This document shows positions 34,974 to 44,181 of a stretch of DNA of 64,000 nt, piece after piece. The stretch spans positions 54,152 to 118,151 of the forward strand of contig JAGVTU010000027.1 in the NCBI GenBank assembly GCA_019136655.1, written 5' to 3'. Made by a program: the position numbers and the translations under genes. Within the stretch, counting starts at the first letter, position 1, and each line of letters starts with the position of its first letter. This DNA comes from Bacteroidota bacterium (GTDB lineage: Bacteria; Bacteroidota; Bacteroidia; AKYH767-A; OLB10). The notes under the pieces were generated by a model, which ran no database searches, had not been told where the DNA came from, and saw only the letters and a program-made list of their open reading frames with translations.

Positions 34974-36296
34974 ATGCCTCCTGTCGTCAGTTGCCTGATG
35001 TTTTCTCTACCGACACTCTATGCAGTTAGTGGCGACTTGCTGATGATTTTAATTCTCCTCCTCTGCTCGGCTTTGTTTTCGGGCAGCGAAGTTGCTTTTT
35101 TTTCGCTCACACCATCGCAGCTCGATCATCTGCACAACGAAAAAAAAGGAAGCATCAGCAAAACCATTTTGCAACTGCTTGAAAAACCAAAAAAATTAAT
35201 TGCCACCATTCTCATTTCAAATACGTTTGTAAACATTGCCATCATCATTATTTCGTCACTGATGTTTAACAACTACGGATTGTTTGGCGATAATCCCGTT
35301 TTGTTATTTGTTGTTCAGGTTATCACCGTAACTTTTCTCATTACACTTTTTGGTGAAGTGTTGCCCAAGGTTTATGCTGCTCATGCCAACCTGCGAATTC
35401 TTACCGTAATGGCATATCCAATTCTTGTCATCAGCAAAATACTTACACCACTGAGTGTGCCGCTGGTAAAATCCACTACACTGTTCGACAAATTGCTGAA
35501 GAAGAAAAAACCAGAAGTAAGTCTTGACGAGCTTACCCATGCCATTGAACTTACAAGTGATGAGGAATCGCCTCCCGAAGAGAAAAGAATTTTAAAAGGT
35601 ATAGTAAGTTTTGGCAATACCGATGTAAAACAGATTATGCGTCCACTGCCTGATATGATTGCCTTCAGTGCACAAACACCTTTTAAAACATTGCTCGAAA
35701 AAGTTGTGGAAGCAGGCTATTCGCGTGTACCTGTTTACGATACATCTATTGATCAGATTATAGGAGTATTGCATATTAAAGATTTGCTGGCACACATTCA
35801 TAAAGACAGTTTCGACTGGCATCAGCTTATACGCAAAACATATTTTATTCCCGAAGGAAAAAAAATTAATGACCTGCTTCAGGAATTTCAGCAACGCAAA
35901 ACACATATGGCCATAGTGGTTGATGAGTTTGGCGCCACACAGGGTCTGGTAACCATGGAAGATGTGCTCGAAGAAATTGTAGGTGAAATAAAAGATGAGT
36001 TTGATGACGAAGAACCTGTTTACTCGCGCATTGATGAAAACAATTATGTTTTCGAAGCTAAAACAGCATTGAATGATGTATGCCGCATTATTGAAGTAGA
36101 ACCTGAAATGTTTGATGAAATAGAAGGAGAAAAAGGAACCCTTGCAGGACTGTTGCTCGAACTTCATAAAACCATTCCCAAGGTAAATGAAACCATCAGC
36201 TTCAAACATCTCGATTTTATTATTGAAGCTGCCGACCGCAGAAAAATAAAACGTGTCAAAATACGTATTAACCCTGTAGAAGCTGCTGAAGAATGA
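34974..36296 (+). CDS. gldE: Gliding-motility-associated protein GldE (CNNM/CorC-type)
   Basis: This 440-residue protein has an N-terminal DUF21/CNNM membrane domain (about 20-200, with CSALFSGSEVAFFSLTPSQL), two CBS domains (about 215-335, RPLPDMIAFSAQTPF and AIVVDEFGATQGLVTMEDVLEEIVG) and a C-terminal CorC/HlyC transporter-associated domain (YVFEAKTALNDVC). GldE is needed for full gliding/type IX function in Flavobacterium, and its relatives transport divalent cations. Its stop overlaps the gldD start by 4 bp. Confidence 0.93.
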   Translation: MPPVVSCLMFSLPTLYAVSGDLLMILILLLCSALFSGSEVAFFSLTPSQLDHLHNEKKGSISKTILQLLEKPKKLIATILISNTFVNIAIIIISSLMFNNYGLFGDNPVLLFVVQVITVTFLITLFGEVLPKVYAAHANLRILTVMAYPILVISKILTPLSVPLVKSTTLFDKLLKKKKPEVSLDELTHAIELTSDEESPPEEKRILKGIVSFGNTDVKQIMRPLPDMIAFSAQTPFKTLLEKVVEAGYSRVPVYDTSIDQIIGVLHIKDLLAHIHKDSFDWHQLIRKTYFIPEGKKINDLLQEFQQRKTHMAIVVDEFGATQGLVTMEDVLEEIVGEIKDEFDDEEPVYSRIDENNYVFEAKTALNDVCRIIEVEPEMFDEIEGEKGTLAGLLLELHKTIPKVNETISFKHLDFIIEAADRRKIKRVKIRINPVEAAEE

Positions 36297-36856
36297 AAAA
36301 GTTATATGTGTTTGTGATTATGCTCCTCATGGGCTGCTCAGGAAATCCGGTTCCTAAACCGCGTGGTTTTTTCAGAATTGATTTGCCCGAAAAAAAATAC
36401 ACTTCCTTTGATGATGCCTCATGCCCTTATCGTTTCGACATACCCGACTATGCCATTGTGCTTCCCGATACCAATCGTTTTGCTGAGCCATGCTGGAAAT
36501 ATGTTTTGTATCCAAAATTCAGAGCACAGCTATACATAACCTATAAGACTTTGCATAACGACCTGGCTGCTTTTGCCGAAGATTCAAGAGACCTGGTATA
36601 TAAACACACCATCAAGGCAAATGCCATTGACGAAACCGTAATTCATACGCCCAACAAGGTGTATGGTATGATGTATGATATTGGTGGCAATGCTGCAAGT
36701 AATTTTCAGTTTTATGCTACTGACAGTGTCCGGCACTTTATCCGCGGATCGCTTTATTTTAATGCAGCCCCCGAAGCTGACTCACTAAAACCGGTAGTGG
36801 ACTTTATCAAAAAGGATGTAAAACATTTAATTCAAACATTGCAATGGAAAAATTAA
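36293..36856 (+). CDS. gldD: Gliding motility lipoprotein GldD
   Basis: This 187-residue lipoprotein has the lipobox MLLMGCSG (acylated Cys near residue 16) and the GldD hallmark KPRGFFRIDLPEKKYTSFD. It continues with KFRAQLYITYKTL and HTPNKVYGMMYDIGGNAASNFQF. GldD is required for gliding and type IX secretion in Flavobacterium. It overlaps gldE by 4 bp at its start and the small lipoprotein gene by 13 bp at its end, so all three are probably translated together. Confidence 0.95.
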   Translation: MKKLYVFVIMLLMGCSGNPVPKPRGFFRIDLPEKKYTSFDDASCPYRFDIPDYAIVLPDTNRFAEPCWKYVLYPKFRAQLYITYKTLHNDLAAFAEDSRDLVYKHTIKANAIDETVIHTPNKVYGMMYDIGGNAASNFQFYATDSVRHFIRGSLYFNAAPEADSLKPVVDFIKKDVKHLIQTLQWKN

Positions 36857-37023
36857 ACAGAAAAACAATTTGGATTATCCTTGCACTTTTTGTTTGTACT
36901 ACGGCAAGCTCATGCCGGCTTTTCAAGAAAAAATGCGACTGCCCTAAGTGGGGCCGGCAAACTGTTGCACCGGCAGATTCACAGGCAGTTGCAAGCCAAA
37001 CAAAACCTCAGGATATCAGATAA
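36844..37023 (+). CDS. 59-residue small lipoprotein overlapping gldD
   Basis: The ATG at 36844 lies inside the last codons of gldD in another frame, and the frame stays open for 59 residues to a TAA at 37021. The product starts EKLNRKTIWIILALF, has a lipoprotein signal with lipobox TTASSC (acylated Cys at 24), and then a Cys-rich motif KKKCDCPKWG. The 13-bp overlap with gldD implies translational coupling. A role with GldD/GldE in the envelope is inferred. Small CDCP-type lipoproteins downstream of gldD may be conserved; this was not checked. Confidence 0.65.
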   Translation: MEKLNRKTIWIILALFVCTTASSCRLFKKKCDCPKWGRQTVAPADSQAVASQTKPQDIR

Positions 37024-37092
37024 AAAGGCGTAATCTGTATTTGCATTTTGTACATAATTAAGTGCTGTTTATACAATAAAGGCCACTTTTAT

Positions 37093-37122
37093 TTGTAGTA
37101 TATATTCGGTCTTATATTTTTG
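37093..37122 (+). promoter_or_regulatory. Complete Bacteroidota promoter in the gldD-cls gap
   Basis: A TTG (37093-37095) is followed after 19 nt by TATTTTTG (37115-37122), a full two-part TTG/TAnnTTTG match. No reading frame follows, so it may drive a small RNA that ends at 37270. Confidence 0.5.
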
Positions 37123-37126
37123 AATC

Positions 37127-37270
37127 ATTATTACTCCTTATCCGTAACCGTATTTTATTGGCCCCAGCTAAGAACCCGATTTTGAAAACAGATAATAAAC
37201 CGTTTTCAAAAATAAAACCAACCCCAACCCTAATATGAAATGATGAGGCGGCAAAAGATGCCGCCTTTTC
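37127..37270 (+). ncRNA. Candidate small RNA of about 140 nt
   Basis: The segment lies between a complete promoter (37093-37122) and a strong intrinsic terminator (37246-37270). It contains a second inverted repeat (TTTTGAAAAC at 37180-37189 and GTTTTCAAAA at 37202-37211). It has no frame longer than a two-codon ATG AAA TGA just before the terminator. No Rfam family was recognised. The alternative is that the terminator simply ends the gld transcript and the promoter match is chance. Confidence 0.4.
37246..37270 (+). terminator. Rho-independent terminator
   Basis: A 7-bp stem (AGGCGGC / GCCGCCT) with a 7-nt loop, followed by TTTCGTTTT. It ends either the gldD transcript or the candidate small RNA. 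Confidence 0.85.
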
Positions 37271-37439
37271 GTTTTATGTTTTTGATGTTGCAGTGATGGA
37301 ATTAAGGTGTTGGGTTTTTGAATTGATAGTAAGAATTAGATATAAAGAACTTTCCGATTTTTAGCAGACCGATGATTCGGAACATGGTTTTTTGTTTTTT
37401 CAGATGGCGAACAACTATTAACATAAGTCTATATCTGTC

Positions 37440-38891
37440 TTATATCATTGGCGAAATCAGTCGCGCTGTTTTTTCCAGCAACTGCCTGAAGCCGGAACGT
37501 GAATGCCATTTAAAGGGATCAATTTTTTCTGCATGGCTTATATCTTCAAAAAATATCATTCGCAGTTGCTTTGCAACTTCTTCGTCATAGACAATGGCAT
37601 TTACTTCAAAATTCAAATCAAAACTCCTGTAGTCCATATTTGCTGTGCCTACCATTGCTATTTTTCCATCTGTAACCATTGTCTTTGAGTGCACAAAACC
37701 TTTGTTGTACAAATAAATTTCTACACCGGCTTTCAATAGTTCACTATAATACGATTTCGCAGCTGCATTCACCAGAATGGAATCCGAAACTCCGGGTACC
37801 AATAATTTTACGCTAACACCACTAAGTGATGCAATAACCAAAGCATCCGTTAAACTCTCTCCCGGAATAAAATACGGACTTGTAATCAGAATTTCGTCTG
37901 CAGCAAGATTAATTGCCTTTAAAACTGAAAACAAAATGGTAGGTGTTTCTGAATCGGGACCGCTGGCAACAATTTGTACTACTTTATTTCCAAATCCGGC
38001 CATCGAGTTTTCACCCGGAAAAAACTGTTCGTTAGGTTGCAGTTTTTCATTGGAACAAAAATTCCAGTCACATAAAAAAAGATACTGAAGATAATGTACG
38101 CCCATCCCATCAATACGCAAATGCGTATCACGCCAAAATTGTTTACTGTTCGAACGATTGATATAACGGTCACTCACATTAATGCCTCCTACAAAAGCTG
38201 TCTGTCCATCAACGATAATTATTTTGCGATGATTGCGGTAATTAATCCGGTTGGCAAACAAAATAAAATTGATTTTCAGAAAAGGAAATACTTTTACTCC
38301 ATTTTCAGCGAGACGTTTTGCAAGATTTCTTTTGATAGAATGACTGCCGAAATCATCATACACAAACCGAACCATTACACCCTCACTTGCCTTGTCAATT
38401 AAAATTTTTTCTATTTGACGGCCTATTTCATCATCTTCGTAAATATAATACTCCAAATGAATATGGTGTTTTGCTTCTCTTAGCGCTTTTATTACTTCCG
38501 GAAATTTCTCCTCTCCGTTTATTAGCAATTTCACTTCATTGTTTGCTGTCAGCGGGCTTTGCGTGTGTTTGACCAGCATATTCGCCAACGACTTATTCTC
38601 TCTCACTGCTGCAGCCTTTTCTTCTATTACATGATTGGAATATTGGTAAATCTGTTCGGTTATCTGAACAGATAATTCTTCATTGGCAAAAAGTTTTTTC
38701 GAGTACATTTTATTCTTACGATAGTTGACTCCAAAAAGAAAATAGAAAATCATTCCGCCAAACGGAACAAAAATTACCAATAACAAATATGCCAATGTTT
38801 TGGTGGTAGTTCGTGTATCATAAATAATCCGCAAACTAACCATCACCACTAAGATGATGTATAGAATCTCAAAAAAAATCAGCCAGTTCAT
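37440..38891 (-). CDS. cls: Cardiolipin synthase (phospholipase D family)
   Basis: This 483-residue protein has two N-terminal membrane segments (about 3-20 and 35-52) and two HKD catalytic motifs: NHRKIIIVDGQTAFVGGIN in the first half and VHSKTMVTDGKIAMVGTAN in the second. This is the full ClsA-type layout, with a typical length for bacterial cardiolipin synthases. It condenses two phosphatidylglycerols into cardiolipin at the inner membrane. It marks the right edge of the core half; the accessory region begins beyond its start. Confidence 0.93.
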   Translation of the reverse strand: MNWLIFFEILYIILVVMVSLRIIYDTRTTTKTLAYLLLVIFVPFGGMIFYFLFGVNYRKNKMYSKKLFANEELSVQITEQIYQYSNHVIEEKAAAVRENKSLANMLVKHTQSPLTANNEVKLLINGEEKFPEVIKALREAKHHIHLEYYIYEDDEIGRQIEKILIDKASEGVMVRFVYDDFGSHSIKRNLAKRLAENGVKVFPFLKINFILFANRINYRNHRKIIIVDGQTAFVGGINVSDRYINRSNSKQFWRDTHLRIDGMGVHYLQYLFLCDWNFCSNEKLQPNEQFFPGENSMAGFGNKVVQIVASGPDSETPTILFSVLKAINLAADEILITSPYFIPGESLTDALVIASLSGVSVKLLVPGVSDSILVNAAAKSYYSELLKAGVEIYLYNKGFVHSKTMVTDGKIAMVGTANMDYRSFDLNFEVNAIVYDEEVAKQLRMIFFEDISHAEKIDPFKWHSRSGFRQLLEKTARLISPMI

Positions 38892-39050
38892 TTTATGGAT
38901 TTACTTCTCCGATACAATTATTCTATTCTTTCGTTCAGTTGTTATAAATACTATTTGAACATTTATTAACATAAGAAATCAACAAACAGATAACCATGAT
39001 TATTTAAATGAAAACCCGATTCCAAAACAGCATTAAGACAACTAACTGTT

Positions 39051-39268
39051 ATCAAAAGTAGTAAATCAATAATTTCAAAAATGCATCAGAACGATTTTAT
39101 GCGGCTTTAAAAAAAACATTTTTCTCTGTGTGTCTTTACACATACAATACGACCTATGTTCTGTTTGTTCCTTTGTATTGCATGAAGTAAAAATACTACG
39201 CATACACTAAACGTTATGCCTGCCTTAAAAGTATTACACAAAATGAAACTGAGTTTTGAGACAGGTTG
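39051..39268 (+). repeat. Dispersed repeat copy A (longest central part)
   Basis: It contains, in order, AACGATTTTATGCGGC, TGTGTCTTTACACATACA, TTCTGTTTGTTCCTT, TATTGCATGAAGTAAAAATA, GTTATGCCTGCCTTAAAAG and AAAATGAAACTGAGTTTT. These blocks recur in the same order in copies B-E. The left boundary is diverged. No frame or transposase is associated. The rest of the 38892-39425 gap is AT-rich; a palindrome follows at 39278-39400. Confidence 0.8.
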
Positions 39269-39425
39269 TTTGTTTGTGGTATTACCGAAGTATGATTTTA
39301 TTACACCAAACTCTTATAGAAACTCACAGTTTTAAAAAGAATAAAAACAACAATAAAATTCAACACCCTGTTCTCCCTGCTGGTAATTACTTGTTGTTGC
39401 AATTCTTACCATGTGTTTTGCTTGT

Positions 39426-39866
39426 TCACGTCTTCTTGATTTTCGAAATTGTCATTCCGATCGATTTCGTTGGCACATCCATATCATTTATAGCAAACTT
39501 TATTGCCTCTTTAATCAAAGCTTTTACTTTGGGGTTTCGATAGTCGCTTGGATTATTTACATCTATATGCCTTATTAAATTTCCTGTTCCTGTCAATAAT
39601 TTGTTTGGGTCTTTCAAAAGTGTGCCTTTGTTAAACCCTAAGTTCAGGTGATTGGTATATATTGGTAATATGCAAAACGCGTCTGACAATTTCTCTGAAA
39701 TAGAAAAAACTGCTGTAAAAGCATGTGTATGATACAAAAGTTCATTGCTATCAGGATATAAATCCAGAACGTACTGTCGTAAGTCACAAAACAGTTCTGT
39801 TACTCTCTGGTCTTTAAGATTCAAAAGGCGCAGGAAGTCCGGATGTAAGGGTCTTGACTTAATCAT
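39426..39866 (-). CDS. DUF1801 protein, second copy
   Basis: This 146-residue soluble protein shows the family pattern: ELFCDLRQYVLDLYPDSNELLYHTHAF, LPIYTNHLNLGFNKG, LLTGTGNLIRHIDV and the helical KVKALIKEAIKFA. The function is unknown. It is more distant from the 30164 copy than a recent duplicate would be and closer in pattern (GTGNLIRHI versus GTGKTMRHI) to the 45136 copy. Monocistronic and flanked by non-coding repeats. Confidence 0.75.
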   Translation of the reverse strand: MIKSRPLHPDFLRLLNLKDQRVTELFCDLRQYVLDLYPDSNELLYHTHAFTAVFSISEKLSDAFCILPIYTNHLNLGFNKGTLLKDPNKLLTGTGNLIRHIDVNNPSDYRNPKVKALIKEAIKFAINDMDVPTKSIGMTISKIKKT

Positions 39867-40004
39867 ATTTCATGGTTGCTGTATTCTACATTTCAGTTTG
39901 CACATAATATTGCTTAATATTCAGAATTACTTTTAACTTATCTGATAGATCTTTTACTGAATTATTTTTATGATTCAGGTTATCAATTCTAATGATAAAA
40001 TAAT

Positions 40005-40229
40005 TTAATGTGCTTTTCTTTTTATATCGTTTACATACTCCAAAATATCAGCCGGCTGACAATCCAGTGCCTTACAGATTGCCTCTAAAGTGCTAAAACG
40101 AATTGCTTTGGCTTTCCCTGTTTTTAAAATCGAAAGATTTGAAAGAGTCAGTTCTACTTTTTCTGATAGCTCATTGAGCGACATTTTTCGCTTTGCCATC
40201 ATCACATCTAAGTTTACAATAATTGGCAT
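40005..40229 (-). CDS. XRE-family helix-turn-helix regulator
   Basis: This 74-residue protein is one Cro/C1-type helix-turn-helix: KMSLNELSEKVELTLSNLSILKTGKAKAIRFSTLEAICKALDCQPADILEY holds the fold. This form, with a LSILKTGKAKAIR turn, is the YozG-like regulator found next to DUF2975 genes. It lies 3 bp downstream of the DUF2975 gene, so the two form an operon, and it probably regulates it. Confidence 0.88.
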   Translation of the reverse strand: MPIIVNLDVMMAKRKMSLNELSEKVELTLSNLSILKTGKAKAIRFSTLEAICKALDCQPADILEYVNDIKRKAH

Positions 40230-40232
40230 AGC

Positions 40233-40778
40233 TTATACAGTTAAATCGTTTTCGCTTTGAAGTTCAACTCCTTTTTTGAAAATAGTAGCAATAATATATA
40301 CTACTGCCCCCATCAATATGAATGCCTGACTGTCGGCCCAAAATTGATTTAAGTTGTCAATAACAAAGCCTCGATGCATTAAATTTTTAACAAACTGTCG
40401 GGCTATATAACTTAATAACCCAATAGAAAGAGTGAAATAACTTATTTGCAAAATTTGTTTTGCAACAAACTCGTTGAAAGGTTTTGACAAATCCATTCTG
40501 TGCATGAGTCTGATAACAATGTAAAACAAAACAGCTTTTAAAATTGAAATGACTAAAATAAAGCTATAAATGGCGAAGAAGTTCCACTTACTCACTTTAT
40601 ACATTTCTGTTAAGTCTAACTTTTGGTAGAGGTTTTGAAGGAATTCAGGCTTGTAAAGACTGAAAAAATAATTTACAATTAAGCCTCCCGCTTCAATAGA
40701 CAGTCCTACAAAAATAAGCCAGGCCACAATATATAGGCCCCAAAAAACGAAATTGTTTGCTTTTGTCATTGTAATCAA
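40233..40778 (-). CDS. DUF2975 membrane protein
   Basis: This 181-residue protein has four predicted membrane segments (about 10-34, 62-88, 110-128 and 148-168). The conserved stretch FNEFVAKQILQISYFTLSIGLLSYIARQFV and the tail ELQSENDLTV are typical of the DUF2975 family (YoaS-like). The function is unknown; it is nearly always paired with a small XRE regulator, as here (3-bp gap). Confidence 0.88.
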   Translation of the reverse strand: MITMTKANNFVFWGLYIVAWLIFVGLSIEAGGLIVNYFFSLYKPEFLQNLYQKLDLTEMYKVSKWNFFAIYSFILVISILKAVLFYIVIRLMHRMDLSKPFNEFVAKQILQISYFTLSIGLLSYIARQFVKNLMHRGFVIDNLNQFWADSQAFILMGAVVYIIATIFKKGVELQSENDLTV

Positions 40779-41051
40779 ATTTTAAAATGATACTGCAAAT
40801 ATAATAAATATTTATTGTTTTTCAATAAATATTAAAATTTATTCAAAAAATAATTATCAAATTTCTTTAAGCGGTATAACTAATTGAAAATCCATATACT
40901 ATTTGCGGTATTGCCCAAGGTGATTAGTCCAACATAACTATACAGAAATGGAATGATTTGAAAAAACAAAGTTTGATTATACACAAAAGAGTCAATAAAA
41001 TTTCCTTCACTCGAATCATGTATATTTTAGCAAACATTAGTGCCTTTTATT

Positions 41052-41582
41052 TCAGCGTAGCTTTTCAACCGTCTGAATAATACTACTAATTTCAATGATT
41101 AACTCAGTCTCTGATTTATTTTCATTCATTATTGAAAAATCAGATTTAAAACTTCTTCCTCTAACCATTTCATTTATCATCAAAACCTGTTCGTCAGAAA
41201 CGTTGATGTGAATATTCTGGTCTCTGGTTTTTACTCTTTCCAAACAAATATTGCTGTCAGCATAAATTTCAATCGTGGTCACCTTATAATCCTGTCTTAA
41301 GCTATAAAGCATTTGGTCAAAATATTTTGTAAGGCCCGTTGATTCAAAAACAATTTTATCAGCTGATAACAGAGTTTCTCGAATACCTTTTTCAATCTCA
41401 TCAAAAACTTGCATCAAGTATTCTTCATTGTCAACAACCCTTTCTTTCTTAATTCTTTTTGCCCAATCTTCAACACGAATGAATTTTATCCCAAAGTTTT
41501 TTTCAAAAAGATTTCCAATGAAAGATTTCCCACCACCTTTTTGTCCAATCAATAAGAAGACGGACTTATTATTCATCTCCAT
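41052..41582 (-). CDS. P-loop kinase-like protein
   Basis: This protein of about 176 residues has a Walker A motif (LLIGQKGGGKSFIGNLF) near the N-terminus and a kinase-like layout: KIVFESTGLTKYFDQML in the middle and RVKTRDQNIHINVSDEQV later, similar to small nucleoside/shikimate-type kinases. The ATG at 41582 is chosen because the upstream ATG (41615) would take its first residues from the 3' end of the fragment at 41594-41791. The substrate is unknown. Confidence 0.65.
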   Translation of the reverse strand: MEMNNKSVFLLIGQKGGGKSFIGNLFEKNFGIKFIRVEDWAKRIKKERVVDNEEYLMQVFDEIEKGIRETLLSADKIVFESTGLTKYFDQMLYSLRQDYKVTTIEIYADSNICLERVKTRDQNIHINVSDEQVLMINEMVRGRSFKSDFSIMNENKSETELIIEISSIIQTVEKLR

Positions 41583-41593
41583 TCCTTGATTTT

Positions 41594-41791
41594 TTATCGT
41601 CTTTTCAGCTCCCATTTCTTACTTAACTGTCCTCCGGAATAATTGACAACGATACCGGTTATTGAAGCATCATCATATTCTTCAACCGCTGCGATTTTAA
41701 TAATTCTGTCAACAAAAACAGGGTATAATTCTTTAAGTGTTGTTAATGTTACTTCAGGAAGATTCTTATTTTTTAATTTGCTCCCATGTTT
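41594..41791 (-). pseudogene. C-terminal fragment of an unidentified protein
   Basis: An open frame of 65 codons with no ATG runs from a stop at 41792 to a TAA at 41594. It contains protein-like sequence (LPEVTLTTLKELYPVFVDRI, then EEYDDASITGIVVNYSGGQL). It starts inside the WG-repeat gene's last codons and ends inside the next gene's extended 5' end. This looks like a gene whose 5' part was lost by deletion or cassette exchange. The family is not recognised. Confidence 0.5.
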
Positions 41792-42539
41792 TTACAAGTT
41801 GTCCACTGATATCATATAAATCATATGTCAGGGTTTTAACTTTGTCAAATGCTTTTATTAATCCTGTTTTATTTTCAAATTCAACATCAGAAAAATTACA
41901 AGGGATTATCATCTTCTTATTATTTAAATCATAAACGCCACTTAATGTGCCTTCATAACCTTTATTCTTCAGCACCACAGCATACCCATTGCATGGTTTA
42001 AATAAACCTTTGATATAATGAAAGTTAATATTTTCAGGTCCTGTTAGTCTTTTTCCATTCATATCAACAGAAAGTTTTTCTCCAGGTATTGAAGTTTGAG
42101 CACTCACATAGGTATAGCAACTGTCTTTTACAAATTCGGCATGAATGTATTTTAACGGAAAGTTATATAAAACAATGTCCGGGGCTTTCAACAGAACTAA
42201 ATCGGCTAATTGCCCGTCTTTGTAATGCTGGCATATGAAATGATTGTCGAATGCATCCAACACTTTTCCGATATAATTTGTCTTACTCACAAGCACTTCG
42301 CCTTTTCGATTAATAATCATTGGCCAGCCGGGGTCCTCTTCATAAACCAAAAAATTGTCGTCTGCAAGAATCAAAATTGATGCATACTTCTCCGGTATAA
42401 TTGTTTCTCCTTTGTTATTTTTTACTCCATATTTACCATTTGTACCTGCTACAACTGTTGAATTTTGTGAGTATGCAGAAAATTTAAAAATAAACATGAG
42501 CAGAAATAATATGCTGATTGTTTTATGATACGCTTGCAT
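41766..42539 (-). CDS. Secreted WG-repeat-like protein
   Basis: The ATG at 42539 gives 257 residues with a signal peptide (ISILFLLMFIFKFSAYSQ). The mature part has WG/KWG-type repeats such as GTNGKYGVKNNKGETIIPEKYASI and GVYDLNNKKMIIPCNFSDVEF, which form beta-propeller-like or solenoid folds and usually bind proteins. A longer reading starting at 42602 adds a charged leader and is less likely. The function is unknown. Flanked downstream by a gene fragment. Confidence 0.72.
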   Translation of the reverse strand: MQAYHKTISILFLLMFIFKFSAYSQNSTVVAGTNGKYGVKNNKGETIIPEKYASILILADDNFLVYEEDPGWPMIINRKGEVLVSKTNYIGKVLDAFDNHFICQHYKDGQLADLVLLKAPDIVLYNFPLKYIHAEFVKDSCYTYVSAQTSIPGEKLSVDMNGKRLTGPENINFHYIKGLFKPCNGYAVVLKNKGYEGTLSGVYDLNNKKMIIPCNFSDVEFENKTGLIKAFDKVKTLTYDLYDISGQLVKTWEQIKK

Positions 42540-42663
42540 AGTTTTAATGTTATTTGATAGTGACGAGATGTTATTTTTTTCTTTTTGTTTTAACCGATTC
42601 ATATTGTTTTAGTTTTATTGGTTTGAAATAATTATTTTGTATTTCATAATTTCAGCATCAAAC

Positions 42664-42909
42664 ATCAGCCCGTCTAATAAACGCTATATAAATTCAAAAG
42701 TAACAAACATTAATTTCAAAAATGAATCAGAACGATTTTATGCGACTTTTAAAAAAACATTTTTCTCTGTGTGTCTTTACACATACAATACAGCCTGAGT
42801 TCTGTTTGTTCCTTCGTGTTGCATAGAATAAAAATACAACACATACACTAAAGGTTATGCCTGTAATAATATTATTACATAAAATGAAACTGAGTTTTTA
42901 GATAGGTTG
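42664..42909 (+). repeat. Dispersed repeat copy B (most complete)
   Basis: It starts with CAGCCCGTCTAATAA, carries the same ordered blocks as copy A (GAACGATTTTATGCG, TGTGTCTTTACACATACAAT, TTCTGTTTGTTCCTT, TACACTAAAGGTTATGCCTG, AAAATGAAACTGAGTTTTTA) and ends GATAGGTTG. It occupies half of the 42603-43083 gap; the rest shows a possible palindrome arm (ACTAACGTTTCGGTTAAG, 42945-42963). Confidence 0.8.
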
Positions 42910-43083
42910 ACGATTTGCGTGTATGCCTTGTGGCGATTTTCACGTACTAACGTTTCGGTTAAGCACAAAGATAATAAAATGCAATAAGTTAGGTTTTAGC
43001 AGTCCAGCCGCCATAATTCATATACGCTGATAGTGGCTGGGCTTTCTCTTTTGCCTATTTTAAAAGAACAAATCTTTATCAAA

Positions 43084-44181
43084 TCATTTTTCATTAATCC
43101 AGTTCGCAATTTTGTTAAGGGCTATTGGGGAAACCGTTTGCTCAATTTTCTTGTATTCTCTGGGAGAGCCTGTTTCACATTCCTGAAATAAATGGTTCAA
43201 ATTTGGTATGATAGTAACTTGAAAGTTCTTTTTATCCTTGGCAAGCCTTTCTAGTATTTGTGCATTTTCCATAGGTGGAACTTGCAAATCTTTGCCACCA
43301 AACAGAGCAAGAAAAGGTATGTTTAATTTTTCAAGTGCTCTTTCAGGATTATATCTTATATAGAATTGCGTCCAATTATCAGTATAGAATTTAATTTCTC
43401 GATCTATAAACTCATCTTCACTCATTGTTTCAGGTTTTCTTAAACTAGGATTGTCTTTATATGTATTTTTTATGTGAGCCCTTAAGTTCTCTTTTATATT
43501 TTCCATTGATATGCTGTCATTGGCAATGGCATAAGATTGGGCATTTATTTTGTCTGCCAATGCAATATCACTTTCTGATTCTCCTAGTGATTGTGAAATT
43601 AACCTGTCTTGAAGTAAAAGTAACTTATCACCCTTGATTGTTGGACCTGCCATTGAAATTATGAAACGAACATCTTTTGATTTTTCGGCAACCATTGGTG
43701 CTATAATACCGCCCTCACTATGGCCAATTAATCCAATTTTGTCTTTATTTATCTCATTTCGGCTTTTAAGATATGTTACGGCAAATTCAACATCTCTTGC
43801 AAAATCGACAGAAGTAGCAGTTGCATAATCTCCTGTAGATTGGCCAATACCGCGTTTATCATATCGCAACACGGCAATTCCATTTTTAGTTAAAAAATCA
43901 GCAATTACTAATAATGGTTTATGCTCCAAAAAATCACAATCCCTATCATTGGGGCCGCTTCCGGAAATTAGAACTACCGCAGGCAGGTTACCGGCACCTT
44001 TTGGATAGGTGAATGTTCCAGCCAACGTAACTCCATCCGTGGTGTTTTCAAATGTTACATTCTCTGATTGATATGGATATGGCGCAACAGGAGTTTGAGG
44101 TCTGTTTAATTTATTTTCTTGACTAAGCAGACTGGGGATATATATAATAAACAATAAAATACTAATGGTAAATTTTCTCAT
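43084..44181 (-). CDS. Secreted alpha/beta hydrolase
   Basis: The ATG at 44181 gives 365 residues with a signal peptide ending SLLSQ. The alpha/beta-hydrolase fold has VVLISGSGPNDRDCDF (oxyanion region), RYDKRGIGQSTG, the nucleophile elbow IGHSEGGII, an acid in LFGGKDLQVPP and a His in NLNHLFQE. The family includes S9/S15-like periplasmic esterases. In-frame sequence upstream of the ATG encodes the tail of a lipoprotein signal (AFAFGFQSC), whose ATG is out of frame, as described separately. Confidence 0.85.
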   Translation of the reverse strand: MRKFTISILLFIIYIPSLLSQENKLNRPQTPVAPYPYQSENVTFENTTDGVTLAGTFTYPKGAGNLPAVVLISGSGPNDRDCDFLEHKPLLVIADFLTKNGIAVLRYDKRGIGQSTGDYATATSVDFARDVEFAVTYLKSRNEINKDKIGLIGHSEGGIIAPMVAEKSKDVRFIISMAGPTIKGDKLLLLQDRLISQSLGESESDIALADKINAQSYAIANDSISMENIKENLRAHIKNTYKDNPSLRKPETMSEDEFIDREIKFYTDNWTQFYIRYNPERALEKLNIPFLALFGGKDLQVPPMENAQILERLAKDKKNFQVTIIPNLNHLFQECETGSPREYKKIEQTVSPIALNKIANWINEK

